A stretch of 64,000 bases of DNA from a virus, in IMG/VR virus record IMGVR_UViG_3300025405_000009, positions 124,001-188,000 of that record; one strand, written 5' to 3'. Below the pieces are notes generated by a model. The model had not been told where the DNA came from and made no database searches. It was given only the letters and a program-made list of their open reading frames with translations. Below are positions 33,501 to 42,537 of the stretch, piece after piece. Position 1 is the stretch's first letter. Each line of letters starts with the position of its first letter. The position numbers were made by a program, and so were the translations under genes.

Positions 33501-35198
33501 ATGATCTACTTAACCTCATTATTAAATCCGACTAGTAGTTACGTACTACCACAGCCCCTTTCGGTTACTACAACAAACCCTGTAACCTCATTAAGTGCTA
33601 CGATAACAAATGCTGTTTCAACAATACCATCTGGTATTCAGTTAGTAAGTAACGCACCAGGTTATCAGCTTGATCAAACCGGTCGTGCAAGAACTGCTAT
33701 ACTCGGTCAACAATGGTGGTATAATTCAACAACTGATAAGGATGGAGATTATCGAATGATTGAATCCTTTACGTCGACGGCAACTAGTATCTATGTTCAG
33801 AATTATGCTAGTACATTGATGACATCAGGGACGGCAAATGGAGCTACAGCAATTAGAACAAGTCGTCGTAGACATAAACTACGTCCCGGTGTAGGTATGC
33901 AGTATTTTGGTACCTGGTGCTGGGATGGTTATGATACAAATGTTGTAAAGCGTAAGGGTTGGTTTACTGGCTTTAATGGTTTCTTCTTTGAATTATCAGG
34001 CGGGGACATGAACGCGGTTGTTCGTATGAGATTAATGGATGGATCTCTACTGGAAACAAGAGTACCAAGAAGTCAATTTAATGGTGATAAAATAGATGGT
34101 AATGGACCGAGTGGAGAGAACTGGAATTTACCTGCCTTATCTGCTTATACTACTAATACAATAACTCCAACAGTTACTGCTGTTTCCGTTGGTAGTACTA
34201 CAGTTTGGAATGTACGATATAGTGTAACAAATGCTGCTCAGGCTAGTGCCTTCCCTATTGGTTCTAAAGTTACTGTAAATGGATTTACTCCGTTTACGCT
34301 TAACGGACCTGCTATTGTTCAGTCCTATAATACGGCTACTCCTTCTATTACTCTAACCTACCCATTAAGTGTTGGTAATTATAGTTCAGGGGCTAGTACT
34401 GGAAATATAATACAAACTGCCTTCCACGGAACCCATACCTATTGGTTAGATATTATTGGTAATAGAACTAATCAAGTTCGTTTCGGTAAGGTAACCGATA
34501 AGGGTGAAGTCATTCTACATACAATGGCCTTTGACGGTCAATTTGGTTCTCCTTATGCTAATGCTCCAGCAATGCCAGTTAGAAAAGAAATTTATAATAC
34601 AGGAACTGTTAATTATAACCCAACAATATCTATGTTCGGTTGTTCTATTAACGTTGAAGCAAATGTTGAGCTTAATCCTTATTTTTCTTCCGTATATAAT
34701 AATACAATAATTAACTGTAATTTAAACCAAGAAGTAGTTATTCTAGGAGTCGGTCAGAGATTTGGTGAACCATGGCAGAGAGGAGACATTCAGGTTCAGA
34801 GTATTGGTATTCAAGATACTGCTAATGGACCAGGCAAAAATTCGAGTCAATCACTCATCTTTTGGCGGCTCTTATTAAACCCAGGATTAAGTGGATTACC
34901 AACTCCTGTTAATACAGGTAAGTCAATTCAGTATTGGCCCTGTACTTCAACAACTGGACTAACAGGTAGTCAACCTAGTGGCTATGCTAATATGGGTGGA
35001 GGTTGGGAGTTATTAACAGGATATGCATCATCAGGTGATACAATTAACGTTAATACTCAGTTAAACTTCCTTAACCTCGGATCTAATATTCAATATACAG
35101 ATGCTGACAAGATTTTCTTAACAGCTAAAATAATAGCAGCAGGTGGTGCAACTCCAGCAACTCTAGTTGGTAACATGAATGTCATTGAATCACTATAA
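33501..35198 (+). CDS. Conserved virion structural protein (cyanophage-type)
   Basis: A 565-residue protein. It carries a domain I recognise from T4-like cyanophage virion proteins: an RRRHKLRPGVGMQYFG segment, RVPRSQFNGDKIDGNGPSG, a DIIGNRTNQVRFGKV strand and an HTMAFDGQ segment leading to MPVRKEI. The same series occurs in the 977-residue protein 60936-63869 (SQWNLDKMDGTGPSG, YSWYGAGFIRWG, NLPARYEE), so they are paralogues. An insert of about 90 residues (about 215-305) separates the two halves here. Exact location in the particle is unknown. A late box precedes it, and the Cys-rich fibre follows 6 bases later. Confidence 0.75.
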   Translation: MIYLTSLLNPTSSYVLPQPLSVTTTNPVTSLSATITNAVSTIPSGIQLVSNAPGYQLDQTGRARTAILGQQWWYNSTTDKDGDYRMIESFTSTATSIYVQNYASTLMTSGTANGATAIRTSRRRHKLRPGVGMQYFGTWCWDGYDTNVVKRKGWFTGFNGFFFELSGGDMNAVVRMRLMDGSLLETRVPRSQFNGDKIDGNGPSGENWNLPALSAYTTNTITPTVTAVSVGSTTVWNVRYSVTNAAQASAFPIGSKVTVNGFTPFTLNGPAIVQSYNTATPSITLTYPLSVGNYSSGASTGNIIQTAFHGTHTYWLDIIGNRTNQVRFGKVTDKGEVILHTMAFDGQFGSPYANAPAMPVRKEIYNTGTVNYNPTISMFGCSINVEANVELNPYFSSVYNNTIINCNLNQEVVILGVGQRFGEPWQRGDIQVQSIGIQDTANGPGKNSSQSLIFWRLLLNPGLSGLPTPVNTGKSIQYWPCTSTTGLTGSQPSGYANMGGGWELLTGYASSGDTINVNTQLNFLNLGSNIQYTDADKIFLTAKIIAAGGATPATLVGNMNVIESL

Positions 35199-35204
35199 AA
35201 TAAA

Positions 35205-38200
35205 ATGCCAAACTTAATTAATAGTTATTCTCTTTCTTCTGTAATTGGAATCGGTACCGATACTCCAAATCAGAATCTTACTGTTGTCGGTGGTATTAGT
35301 GGTAATGCTTTGGTTTATGATCAAACCGGAAACAGTAGTCAATGGAATAGTGTTTATACTAGTGTAAAAGCTAATTCCGGTTCTTATGCTACAACAAGCT
35401 ATGTACAATCAAATTACCTTAATTTAACTGGCGGTACAGTAAGAGGCAGTGTAACATTTACTGGGAATATCTCAGCACAAGGTAGCGCATATTTTGCCAA
35501 CACTTTCTTTACAACAACAAGTGCTTTGTGTGCTGTAGTTAACAGTCAGGGACCTGGTTTATACATTATACAAAAAGGATCTGGCGACATTGCTTCTTTC
35601 TATGATGGTAATACCAATGGTGAAGTAATGCATATTGGTGCTTCATTAGGTTTACCTGGTGTTGGAATTTATACTTCAAATCCTGTTCCGGGTATTGCGT
35701 TAACTGTTAACGGTAGCATTTCATCAAATAAAGTAATATACGCAAGCGGTGGTAATAGTAATTTATGGAATAGTGCTTATAATTATGTAAATTCTACTTC
35801 AGCCACAAATAATCCAACATATAACGCAACCACATTTAGTAAACTTTCTAGTCAAGCCTATACATTAATACCTTCTACATCTTCTATTTTACCAACTATT
35901 GGTAACAATCAATCCATAGGTTCAGTTTGTTCTTATGTAGGTAGCGGTCAGAATAATAATATTTGCGCTACTAATACTTCTATATATGCTGGTGCTTGTA
36001 ATTATAATGTATCAATTTTTTCCGGTTGTAATAATACTGTATTTGTATGTTCTCAAGGCGTTGGTCTAGATACAGGAGCTTGTATCTGTAATACTTTTAT
36101 TGGTGGTGGTGTTGGTAATAGTGTTATTGCTAATACAGGTTATGATGATGGTCATATACAAAATAGCACAATTTTAAATGGATGTAACAATTCTATTTGC
36201 CAAAACGGATGGGATGGGGGCGGTGCTGGTAGTATATGTACATCAACAATTGTTGGTGGAACGTGTAATGCTCTATCAGGATTTTGTATAACAGATTCTG
36301 TTATCGGTGGTGGTGTGCGTAATAGAATTATTTCCAGCTCTAATAGCAATTATCTCATAGAGGGTACTGTTATAGCTGGCGGTTATAATAATGTAGCTCT
36401 TGGATGCTATGTAAGTAATGCTGTAATTGGAGGTGGTTTAAATAACTGTAATTTAGGCAATTATGGTGTAATAGTAGGTGGTAATACTAATAAAATAACA
36501 AGCTGTTGTGGAGGTAATTTTATTGGTGGCGGTACATACAATACTGAAAGTGGATATAACGGAAGTAGTTTTATAGGTGGCGGGTATTGTAATACAACAT
36601 CTGGTTATAGCGGAACCGACGTTATTGTCGGTGGTGCTCATAACACGTCATCAGCTTATAATGGTAATAATTTTATTGGTGCAGGTTATTGTAACTGTAT
36701 TGACGGTACAAGTTCAGAATGTAATACTGGATCGTCGGTAATAGTTGGAGGAGGTAGCAATTATGTATTGGGTGCTAATAGCTCTATTGTAGGCGGTGCA
36801 CATAACTCACTAAGTGCCAGCCAGGCATTTATTGGCGGTGGTTTTTATAACTGCGGATGTGGTGACTATTCTATAATCGGTGCCGGTAGTTACAATTGTA
36901 TTAGTTTAGGTTCAACAGATAGTAGCTATGCTGCCTGTTTAATTGCTGCATTTATAGGATCCGGTAACTTAAATGTAATTTGCTCTTACAATTACGGTTA
37001 TATTAATTCTCATAGTTGTATAACAAACGCTTCTATTATAAACGGTTGCAGTAATACAATTAATACAGTAGGTTGTAGTAGTCAGTTCGGTTGCAATACG
37101 TGTGCAATAATTAACAACACCGTAATTGGATCAGGTAATAGTAATTGTGTTACTGCCTGCTCGTATGATTGTGCGTCAGCAATAATAGATAATGTGGGTA
37201 TTCTGAACGGGTATGGTAATGTAGTTTGTATGACCGCAGATGGTATTAACGAAAATACCGGTGCTAGTACTTGTACTCAAAGTTCTCTTAAAGATTCCAC
37301 TATCATAGGTGGAAGAAGTAATGTAATATCTAGTCGAGCTTGCATTAATGCTAATTTTGCTGGTATATCTGCATCTACTATTGTCGGTGGTTATAAGAAT
37401 TGTATACAGAATTTCAATTCAACAAGTCCTCTTGGTTCTATGTCATTTATAGCAGGTGGTTGCTGTAATACAATTAGTGGTGCATGTAATGTGTTCGTGT
37501 TGGGATCAAATATTAATGCACCTACAAATGATTACACATATACAAATAATATTTGCTCTGGTATTATTATTGGCTCTGATATATGTGTAACCGGAATTCC
37601 TGCGTGTAGTAATCAATGGACTAGCGCGTATACAATGACAAAATCTAATAGCGCTAACTGGAATACAGCATATCAAACTGTTTCTACTATTCCTTATACA
37701 TTAATCAATGCTACAAGTTCCATACGACCAATAAGAGGTAATAATACAGCATCAGGTACATACTCATCTATCGCAGGTGGTGCTTATAACATATCTTCTG
37801 GATTAAGATCGTTTATTGCAGCAGGATCCGGTAATGATACAAAAGGATTTGCTAATACATTTATTCTTGGTACCGGGTTAAGTGCTACAGCTGCTAACTA
37901 TACTTACGTTAATAATATTTCATCACAAGGAGCAATAGCAGCTGCTGGTATAATAACATCTAATTATTCTGGAGCTACAGATTCATCCTTACTCTTTACA
38001 GGTAGAAATGATAAGGGTGGAGGAGGTGCAGGAAATTATTATAATGACTTTATTAGAGTAGTTGGTGGTAACGGTATAGCTAGTATGTACCTTAGAGCTA
38101 ACTATACTGGTGGTATTGAGTTTCTTAATAGTCCCTATACAGCAACAACACTCACTGTATCTCAATCAGGTATGATTGGTCTCAAACAGACAACAGTACA

Positions 38201-38726
38201 GACTAATAATATTCCAAGTAATAATGCTATATCATTTAACGGTCATAGTTATATAAACGATGATGGTAATTTACATATTACGGCATCAGACGGTTCAATC
38301 TGGATTAATACAAATAGTAGTAGTGATATTGTCTTAAATGGACAGAACTCTTCTGGAGGTGTACAGGCATTTGGTACCTTCCGAATGAATTCCGGTTACG
38401 GTTCTGTAGCTCCAGTTTATGGGGTACGAGCATGGATAAATTTTAGTGTTAATACATCTAATGGTGCTATAACGACGAATGGAAGCGGTAATTTAAGTGT
38501 ATCTCGATCAGGTACTGGTACCTATGTCTTTACGTTTGGTACAGCTATGCCAGATGCAAATTACAGTGTAACGGCAACAGCACAAACCCCAAATAGTAAC
38601 TCTGACGTTGCTTGTAATATAGCTAATGGTGTATCACTGTCAACAACAGGATTCACTTTACAAACAGCGCGTTACGGTACAGGTAATGAAGACGCGACAC
38701 TGGTGTGTGTACAGGTTGTAAGATAA
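35205..38726 (+). CDS. Cysteine-studded YadA-like beta-roll fibre
   Basis: A 1173-residue protein. The N-terminal 220 residues carry fibre-attachment modules, including IGIGTDTPNQNLTVVGGISG. Residues about 235-790 are stacked (I/V)(I/V)GGG..N.C-type repeats with about forty Cys, mostly in the positions N-C or G-C that would line up on successive coils. A cap follows (FVLGSNI...DYTYTNN), then a second roll, then a C-terminal domain of about 200 residues. The end (GVRAWINFSV, GTYVFTFGTAMPDANYSVTA) matches phage fibre tip domains. This tip makes it the best candidate for a host-contacting fibre in this module. Confidence 0.8.
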   Translation: MPNLINSYSLSSVIGIGTDTPNQNLTVVGGISGNALVYDQTGNSSQWNSVYTSVKANSGSYATTSYVQSNYLNLTGGTVRGSVTFTGNISAQGSAYFANTFFTTTSALCAVVNSQGPGLYIIQKGSGDIASFYDGNTNGEVMHIGASLGLPGVGIYTSNPVPGIALTVNGSISSNKVIYASGGNSNLWNSAYNYVNSTSATNNPTYNATTFSKLSSQAYTLIPSTSSILPTIGNNQSIGSVCSYVGSGQNNNICATNTSIYAGACNYNVSIFSGCNNTVFVCSQGVGLDTGACICNTFIGGGVGNSVIANTGYDDGHIQNSTILNGCNNSICQNGWDGGGAGSICTSTIVGGTCNALSGFCITDSVIGGGVRNRIISSSNSNYLIEGTVIAGGYNNVALGCYVSNAVIGGGLNNCNLGNYGVIVGGNTNKITSCCGGNFIGGGTYNTESGYNGSSFIGGGYCNTTSGYSGTDVIVGGAHNTSSAYNGNNFIGAGYCNCIDGTSSECNTGSSVIVGGGSNYVLGANSSIVGGAHNSLSASQAFIGGGFYNCGCGDYSIIGAGSYNCISLGSTDSSYAACLIAAFIGSGNLNVICSYNYGYINSHSCITNASIINGCSNTINTVGCSSQFGCNTCAIINNTVIGSGNSNCVTACSYDCASAIIDNVGILNGYGNVVCMTADGINENTGASTCTQSSLKDSTIIGGRSNVISSRACINANFAGISASTIVGGYKNCIQNFNSTSPLGSMSFIAGGCCNTISGACNVFVLGSNINAPTNDYTYTNNICSGIIIGSDICVTGIPACSNQWTSAYTMTKSNSANWNTAYQTVSTIPYTLINATSSIRPIRGNNTASGTYSSIAGGAYNISSGLRSFIAAGSGNDTKGFANTFILGTGLSATAANYTYVNNISSQGAIAAAGIITSNYSGATDSSLLFTGRNDKGGGGAGNYYNDFIRVVGGNGIASMYLRANYTGGIEFLNSPYTATTLTVSQSGMIGLKQTTVQTNNIPSNNAISFNGHSYINDDGNLHITASDGSIWINTNSSSDIVLNGQNSSGGVQAFGTFRMNSGYGSVAPVYGVRAWINFSVNTSNGAITTNGSGNLSVSRSGTGTYVFTFGTAMPDANYSVTATAQTPNSNSDVACNIANGVSLSTTGFTLQTARYGTGNEDATLVCVQVVR

Positions 38727-38750
38727 TATCTTTTAATTTTAAAATTTTAA

Positions 38751-38758
38751 TATAAATA
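38751..38758 (+). promoter_or_regulatory. Perfect T4-type late box for 38765 gene
   Basis: TATAAATA ending 6 nt before the ATG. Confidence 0.6.
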
Positions 38759-38764
38759 AAATAT

Positions 38765-39004
38765 ATGGACATTATATTGCAGCCTGAACAAATTATAACT
38801 CTACCTGACCCTATCGTAATACAAGCTATCAGAGATCAATTTATTCAAAAGAGAATTATTGCTAGAATTAAAGGTTTACCGCAAGCTGTTATTCTTTGGG
38901 ATGGACCTGATCAATATGCTGCTGCTGGAAATTGGACAAATGATACAGTTCTTGCTCAGGCTTCTGCAGTTCTTGCTCTTTCTTCTATTCCTTGGGCTAT
39001 TTAG
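38765..39004 (+). CDS. Small fibre-associated protein
   Basis: A 79-residue protein. The pattern IARIKGLPQAVILWDGPDQYAAAGNWT with a following short helix is one I have seen in small proteins next to phage tail-fibre genes, possibly chaperones or minor structural subunits. It follows the Cys-rich fibre and has the only perfect TATAAATA box of this module. Its last 8 bases overlap the convergent sulfotransferase gene. Confidence 0.6.
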   Translation: MDIILQPEQIITLPDPIVIQAIRDQFIQKRIIARIKGLPQAVILWDGPDQYAAAGNWTNDTVLAQASAVLALSSIPWAI

Positions 39005-39815
39005 TATACCCGAATCCCTGTTGATACCAAGCAAAATTATTATCTATCCAATCACATACCTGTTTTCCTAAAATTGTATTGTAGTCAGGTGTAAGAGGTT
39101 GAACAGATTGACGGATAGTATGAAGATCGGATGTTAAACCGTAAACAGAGTCATCTTCCTTAATTGACTGCTCAACATTATTAAAGTCGTGCTTAAAGGG
39201 ATTCAATCCAAGATATTGATAGATCTTATTCATCTCTCTTTCAGGATACGATGTAAGATCCTCAGCCCTAATATAAAGAACCTCCTTATTAATGCCTTCT
39301 AGCATTGTTTGCTGAAGACGTTCTAAAGCAAGACCTACTGGAGGCCCTGCAACCCATGCGTCAATACGTTTTGCCGTTGATGTTCCTCTCATCTCCGCGT
39401 GATTCTGTATAGCTTGATGGTGTTCTGGACTATTTCTATAAATCTTCTCCATCGAAGAAAATACACTTTTTAAATTTCTTACCATACAAATCATTTTTGG
39501 CTTATAAGGCATCATATGCTCAAACCAACGGTAATGAATTGTACCACCTCTTGTCTTAATACAGAGATTAGGCTTATCTGAGTAACTATTAGCATACCCC
39601 TCTAATCCACCCCAGCAAAACCCTTTCCATGCCTTAGCAGCAATTTCTGGATCTATAGCTTTAACTTCCGGTGTACTTGTATAGTTCATTCTAGCTCCAT
39701 ACAAGTATTCTAATACAGGGTCAGTTGGTGTAGCTGCAATTTCAGGATTTTGATTGAGAATACACTGCAGAAGTGTACTCATACTACGAGGCATAGAGGA
39801 GTTAAAGAATATCAT
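38997..39815 (-). CDS. Sulfotransferase
   Basis: A 272-residue protein. The N-terminal FFNSSMPRSMSTLLQCILNQNP is the PAPS 5'-phosphosulfate-binding loop of the sulfotransferase fold (the usual PRSGST is PRSMST). The later MICMVRNLKSVFSSMEK carries the 3'-phosphate-binding Arg/Ser motif. It would transfer sulfate to a sugar or protein. The start at 39815 lies 1 base after the stop of the glycosyltransferase gene; a longer frame would overlap it. It belongs to a two-gene minus-strand operon placed right after the fibre module. Confidence 0.85.
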   Translation of the reverse strand: MIFFNSSMPRSMSTLLQCILNQNPEIAATPTDPVLEYLYGARMNYTSTPEVKAIDPEIAAKAWKGFCWGGLEGYANSYSDKPNLCIKTRGGTIHYRWFEHMMPYKPKMICMVRNLKSVFSSMEKIYRNSPEHHQAIQNHAEMRGTSTAKRIDAWVAGPPVGLALERLQQTMLEGINKEVLYIRAEDLTSYPEREMNKIYQYLGLNPFKHDFNNVEQSIKEDDSVYGLTSDLHTIRQSVQPLTPDYNTILGKQVCDWIDNNFAWYQQGFGYTK

Positions 39816-39816
39816 A

Positions 39817-40758
39817 TTACATGGTAATTGTATTAACAGTTTTCGGCATATCAAATAATAATTCACCTGTTTTTGAACCTAATAGAGATTCAACAAACTG
39901 ATCCTTATCAAACATCTTATTAATATTATCATATGGACATTCATGGAATCTACCACCAGTCCAGTCATCTGATTCAAGATAACTATCTATACGGTGACGG
40001 AAAGTCTCAGCTCCAGTAGCAACAATATTAGTATGAATATCGTGACCGAATACAACAGGTGAGTTAGAAATCCACCCTACTGTTGCTGACTTATTAAAAG
40101 CTGCTGCTGCATGCTGAGCAAAAGAATCAATACAAAGAAACTTATCAGAGAGAGCAATATAACAGAAAAGATTTCTAAAGCTATCTGTTATTTTAATTGT
40201 ACCACCAATATCTGGTTGATTGTCTCTACGGATATGAAGAATCTTACTAAAATTACCGCGAACGGCATCAACAACTTCTTGAGCAAATACTGGTGGTAAA
40301 TCTCTTGACCATGAATATGGATGACCCTGTTGCTCAGCACCTCCACTAGATTGAATGAGAAGAACAGGACCATCTTTCTGCATCTGTTGTTGAGCAAAGA
40401 TAATTTCACGCTCTGTTAGGAAAATATTTGGCTTGTCATCAATACAAGGTATACCGAATGTATCACACCAAATACCAGCTAAGGACTTCCTCCGATAAAG
40501 TAAGTCTTCGGTATGATAAGGCTCCATTCTAAAAATCTTTGTTTCCTTTTTATCAATATAGTCGTCGTAAAAATATGGTATATTGCCAAATTTATACACT
40601 CGGTAGATATTTGGATTATGAATGAATACCTCAGGGTACGCACATACTACAATAATTTTATGTTCAGGGTAGGCAGCTTTAATAGATTTAACTACAGCCG
40701 TACCTACAATATTTTTTCCACAACCACCGTCAATGTGAAAGATAGCAAATTTATCCAT
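39817..40758 (-). CDS. GT9/heptosyltransferase-like glycosyltransferase
   Basis: A 313-residue protein. The N-terminus FHIDGGCGKNIVGTAVVKSIKAAYPEHKIIVVCAYPEVF follows the GT-B plan of ADP-heptose:LPS heptosyltransferases (G.(G)...T.....(L/I)...P...I). The C-terminal part has the nucleotide-sugar side pattern CIDSFAQHAAAAFNKSATVGW. It probably transfers a sugar to an outer-membrane glycan or to virion proteins. It is co-transcribed with the sulfotransferase, so sulfated glycan modification is a reasonable joint role. Substrate unknown. Confidence 0.7.
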   Translation of the reverse strand: MDKFAIFHIDGGCGKNIVGTAVVKSIKAAYPEHKIIVVCAYPEVFIHNPNIYRVYKFGNIPYFYDDYIDKKETKIFRMEPYHTEDLLYRRKSLAGIWCDTFGIPCIDDKPNIFLTEREIIFAQQQMQKDGPVLLIQSSGGAEQQGHPYSWSRDLPPVFAQEVVDAVRGNFSKILHIRRDNQPDIGGTIKITDSFRNLFCYIALSDKFLCIDSFAQHAAAAFNKSATVGWISNSPVVFGHDIHTNIVATGAETFRHRIDSYLESDDWTGGRFHECPYDNINKMFDKDQFVESLLGSKTGELLFDMPKTVNTITM

Positions 40759-40809
40759 ATCTTAAATTTAGACCGCTTTAATAGATAATCAATAGAGAAA
40801 TTAAAAGAG

Positions 40810-40838
40810 TTGCATATTCTTTTGCTTTAATCTATAAC
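40810..40838 (+). promoter_or_regulatory. Sigma70-like promoter for 40846 gene
   Basis: TTGCAT, 17 bases, TATAAC; the -10 ends 7 nt before the ATG. Confidence 0.55.
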
Positions 40839-40845
40839 TAGAAAT

Positions 40846-41226
40846 ATGACAAACATGATTGATTCCATTATTAACTATACCCTTCGTTCAAAGTATAATA
40901 CTCTGAATAAGATCGGTAATACTCTTTATGTTAACAGGCAGATGATTATTAATAGGGAGAAATTTGTTACTGAGAGTATTGTCGGTAGTGATACAATGAG
41001 AGATATTCTTATGGAGATGAAGCTTCTTCTCAATGGTCGATATGCTGGTAATAAGGATTATCTCTTTGAGCGTATGGAATATCTTATTACGTGTGGTTTT
41101 AAGTTACAGCCAAAACCTACATTTATTGTTAATAAAAAGAAAGTATCAGAACTCCGTAAGCCAAAGAAACAACTCCGTTGTAAGAAGAGCGGTAAGTTTA
41201 TTGCTAAGGCTAAGAATAAGAAGTAA
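40846..41226 (+). CDS. 126-residue basic hypothetical protein
   Basis: The N-terminal two thirds are helical (SIINYTLRSKYNTLNKIG, DILMEMKLLLNGRYAG). The C-terminal 40 residues are Lys/Arg-rich (KKVSELRKPKKQLRCKKSGK), suggesting nucleic-acid binding. Driven by its own sigma70-like promoter. Unrecognised. Confidence 0.6.
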   Translation: MTNMIDSIINYTLRSKYNTLNKIGNTLYVNRQMIINREKFVTESIVGSDTMRDILMEMKLLLNGRYAGNKDYLFERMEYLITCGFKLQPKPTFIVNKKKVSELRKPKKQLRCKKSGKFIAKAKNKK

Positions 41227-41241
41227 TATAAACTAGCATAC

Positions 41242-41248
41242 ATAAATA
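41242..41248 (+). promoter_or_regulatory. Late box for 41254 gene
   Basis: ATAAATA ending exactly 5 nt before the ATG. Confidence 0.55.
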
Positions 41249-41253
41249 CTTGT

Positions 41254-41508
41254 ATGCTTAGCTTTAAAGACTTTCATAAAAAAACTCCTACTCAATTTCG
41301 AGTAGGAGACAGGGTACGCAACTGTAATCCAGAATGTGAGCACTATGGTAGTACAGGACTTATAACTAAAATTTTAGATTTAGTTGATAAGAAAATTCCA
41401 GGTAATGTTGTCGGTAAAGCCGTTAAATATAAGTGTGATTGTTGCGGTAATAACTGGAATGAAGGTGATGAGTTAGAAAAAACAATTGATCAAGTAGAAA
41501 AAATCTAA
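41254..41508 (+). CDS. 84-residue SH3-like, Cys-containing protein with leader
   Basis: Begins MLSFKDFHKK, similar to the capsid-targeting leaders here, though without an (I/L)xE site. Then FRVGDRVRNCNPECEHYGSTGLITKIL looks like an SH3/KOW-type barrel, with Cys in C-N-P-E-C and CDCC (KYKCDCCGNNW) that could bind zinc. A packaged small binding protein is possible. The late box fixes the start. Confidence 0.6.
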   Translation: MLSFKDFHKKTPTQFRVGDRVRNCNPECEHYGSTGLITKILDLVDKKIPGNVVGKAVKYKCDCCGNNWNEGDELEKTIDQVEKI

Positions 41509-41530
41509 ATCTTTAATAAGATATACTAAT

Positions 41531-41752
41531 ATGACTATAGATGAATTAAAAAAGGACTTGAGATTACTTGCTCAGGCTCAGGATGCTTTTACAGAAGAGG
41601 GTTGGGTTCGTGTTGAATCAATACAAAAAGAAAGTAAAAGTAATTCTACAGCATATGGTACTGTTTACATGAAGGATGATAAAAAGTTTTATTTAAATCT
41701 CACAACAGCTGTTAAAGCCTTACAACTCCTTAATCAAAATTATATTCCATAA
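41531..41752 (+). CDS. 73-residue hypothetical protein
   Basis: A soluble alpha/beta protein (MTIDELKKDLRLLAQAQDAF, TAYGTVYMKDDKKFYLNLTT). A TATACT box ends 3 nt before the ATG, closer than elsewhere, so promoter assignment is weak. Unrecognised. Confidence 0.55.
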   Translation: MTIDELKKDLRLLAQAQDAFTEEGWVRVESIQKESKSNSTAYGTVYMKDDKKFYLNLTTAVKALQLLNQNYIP

Positions 41753-41787
41753 ATTTGATTAAATATCTATAGAAAGATTGCAATTTT

Positions 41788-41973
41788 ATGATGAAGTCAT
41801 TTGATATAGATTTTAAGGGTATTAGTTATAAAATTGATGTTGTTGAAGAAGACGATGATGTAGAAATTTTTGTAGAACGTGATAAAGATGAAGAAGATAT
41901 CCCCGATAATGAACTTCTAGCTATTGTAGAATATCTTGTTCATGAAGGGTTTGTAAAACCACCAGCGGAATAA
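41788..41973 (+). CDS. 61-residue acidic hypothetical protein
   Basis: Very acidic in the middle (VVEEDDDVEIFVERDKDEED), possibly a DNA mimic, but the size alone does not prove that. It has two adjacent Met codons at the start. It ends just before a strong bidirectional terminator facing the Hc1-like gene. Unrecognised. Confidence 0.55.
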   Translation: MMKSFDIDFKGISYKIDVVEEDDDVEIFVERDKDEEDIPDNELLAIVEYLVHEGFVKPPAE

Positions 41974-41978
41974 AAAAA

Positions 41979-42002
41979 GCTCTATCTAATTAAAGATAGA
42001 GC
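41979..42002. terminator. Bidirectional terminator
   Basis: A perfect 9-bp stem GCTCTATCT/AGATAGAGC with a 6-base loop between two convergent genes. A run of seven A on the left gives a T run for minus-strand transcripts; the right side is moderately T-rich (CTTCCTTT). Confidence 0.8.
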
Positions 42003-42024
42003 CTTCCTTTAGCACCAACAAATT

Positions 42025-42213
42025 TTACTTAGCTTCTTTTCTAGCAGTCTTTTCTTCTTGAATAGATTTACGCTCAGTACGTGCAAACTTAATAAGCTCT
42101 TGAAGAGCCTTGCGTGCACGAGTCCCGGCGGAATTATTACCACTTCTAAACTTTGTGACCTCTGTTACAAATGTTTCTGTTATTGTTTTGAATGTTTCGA
42201 TTGAGTCTGACAT
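42025..42213 (-). CDS. Histone H1-like Hc1-type protein
   Basis: A 62-residue protein. FRSGNNSAGTRARKALQELIKFAR followed by a Lys/Arg/Glu helix matches the Hc1 histone-like family (typical GNKAAGTRARKALQELKKLA), known from Chlamydiae, Bacteroidetes and relatives. These condense DNA or associate with the nucleoid. It begins MSDSIETFKTITETFVTEVTK. A TATAAATC box (42219-42226, minus strand) ends 5 nt before the ATG, so late expression and a role in genome packing or host nucleoid control are plausible. Confidence 0.75.
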   Translation of the reverse strand: MSDSIETFKTITETFVTEVTKFRSGNNSAGTRARKALQELIKFARTERKSIQEEKTARKEAK

Positions 42214-42218
42214 ATAAG

Positions 42219-42226
42219 GATTTATA
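42219..42226 (-). promoter_or_regulatory. Late box variant for Hc1-like gene
   Basis: TATAAATC on the minus strand, ending exactly 5 nt before the ATG at 42213. Confidence 0.5.
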
Positions 42227-42249
42227 TTAATGATATATTAATGCAACTC

Positions 42250-42531
42250 CTAGTGACGGTGATCGAGTTCTTTTGCCTTATCATCCTCACGTTCACGTTC
42301 AGCAAGTCTCTCTACAGAACCATCGATAAACGCTCTCCATGCAATTAAAGCTTGTACAAAGAAGTTTAAAAATATTGTGATCCAGCGAATAGGTGTAATA
42401 TCACTCCAATGATCATGAGAACATGTATAATGGGAGAGATCACTTAGAAGAGAAGAAAATGATGCAATAGAAATATATAAAAATAATTTTGCAGGTACAC
42501 CGGAAATATATGGGTATTCTTTAAGTTTCAT
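42250..42531 (-). CDS. 93-residue membrane protein
   Basis: Two hydrophobic helices (about 13-33 and 48-68: AKLFLYISIASFSSLL and WITIFLNFFVQALIAWRAFI), then a charged C-terminal tail rich in Arg/Glu/Asp/His. The second-helix pattern (W.TIFLNF..Q.LIAWRAFIDGS) is familiar from small uncharacterised phage membrane proteins. It could be a holin or antiholin by size and topology, but the context does not show a lysin nearby. It is divergent from 42558 with a shared promoter palindrome. Confidence 0.6.
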   Translation of the reverse strand: MKLKEYPYISGVPAKLFLYISIASFSSLLSDLSHYTCSHDHWSDITPIRWITIFLNFFVQALIAWRAFIDGSVERLAEREREDDKAKELDHRH

Positions 42532-42537
42532 TTATAA

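Noticed and set aside
39816-39866. Longer N-terminus for the sulfotransferase
   Set aside because: The extension would overlap the glycosyltransferase gene, and the 5'-phosphosulfate loop normally lies within the first 10-15 residues.
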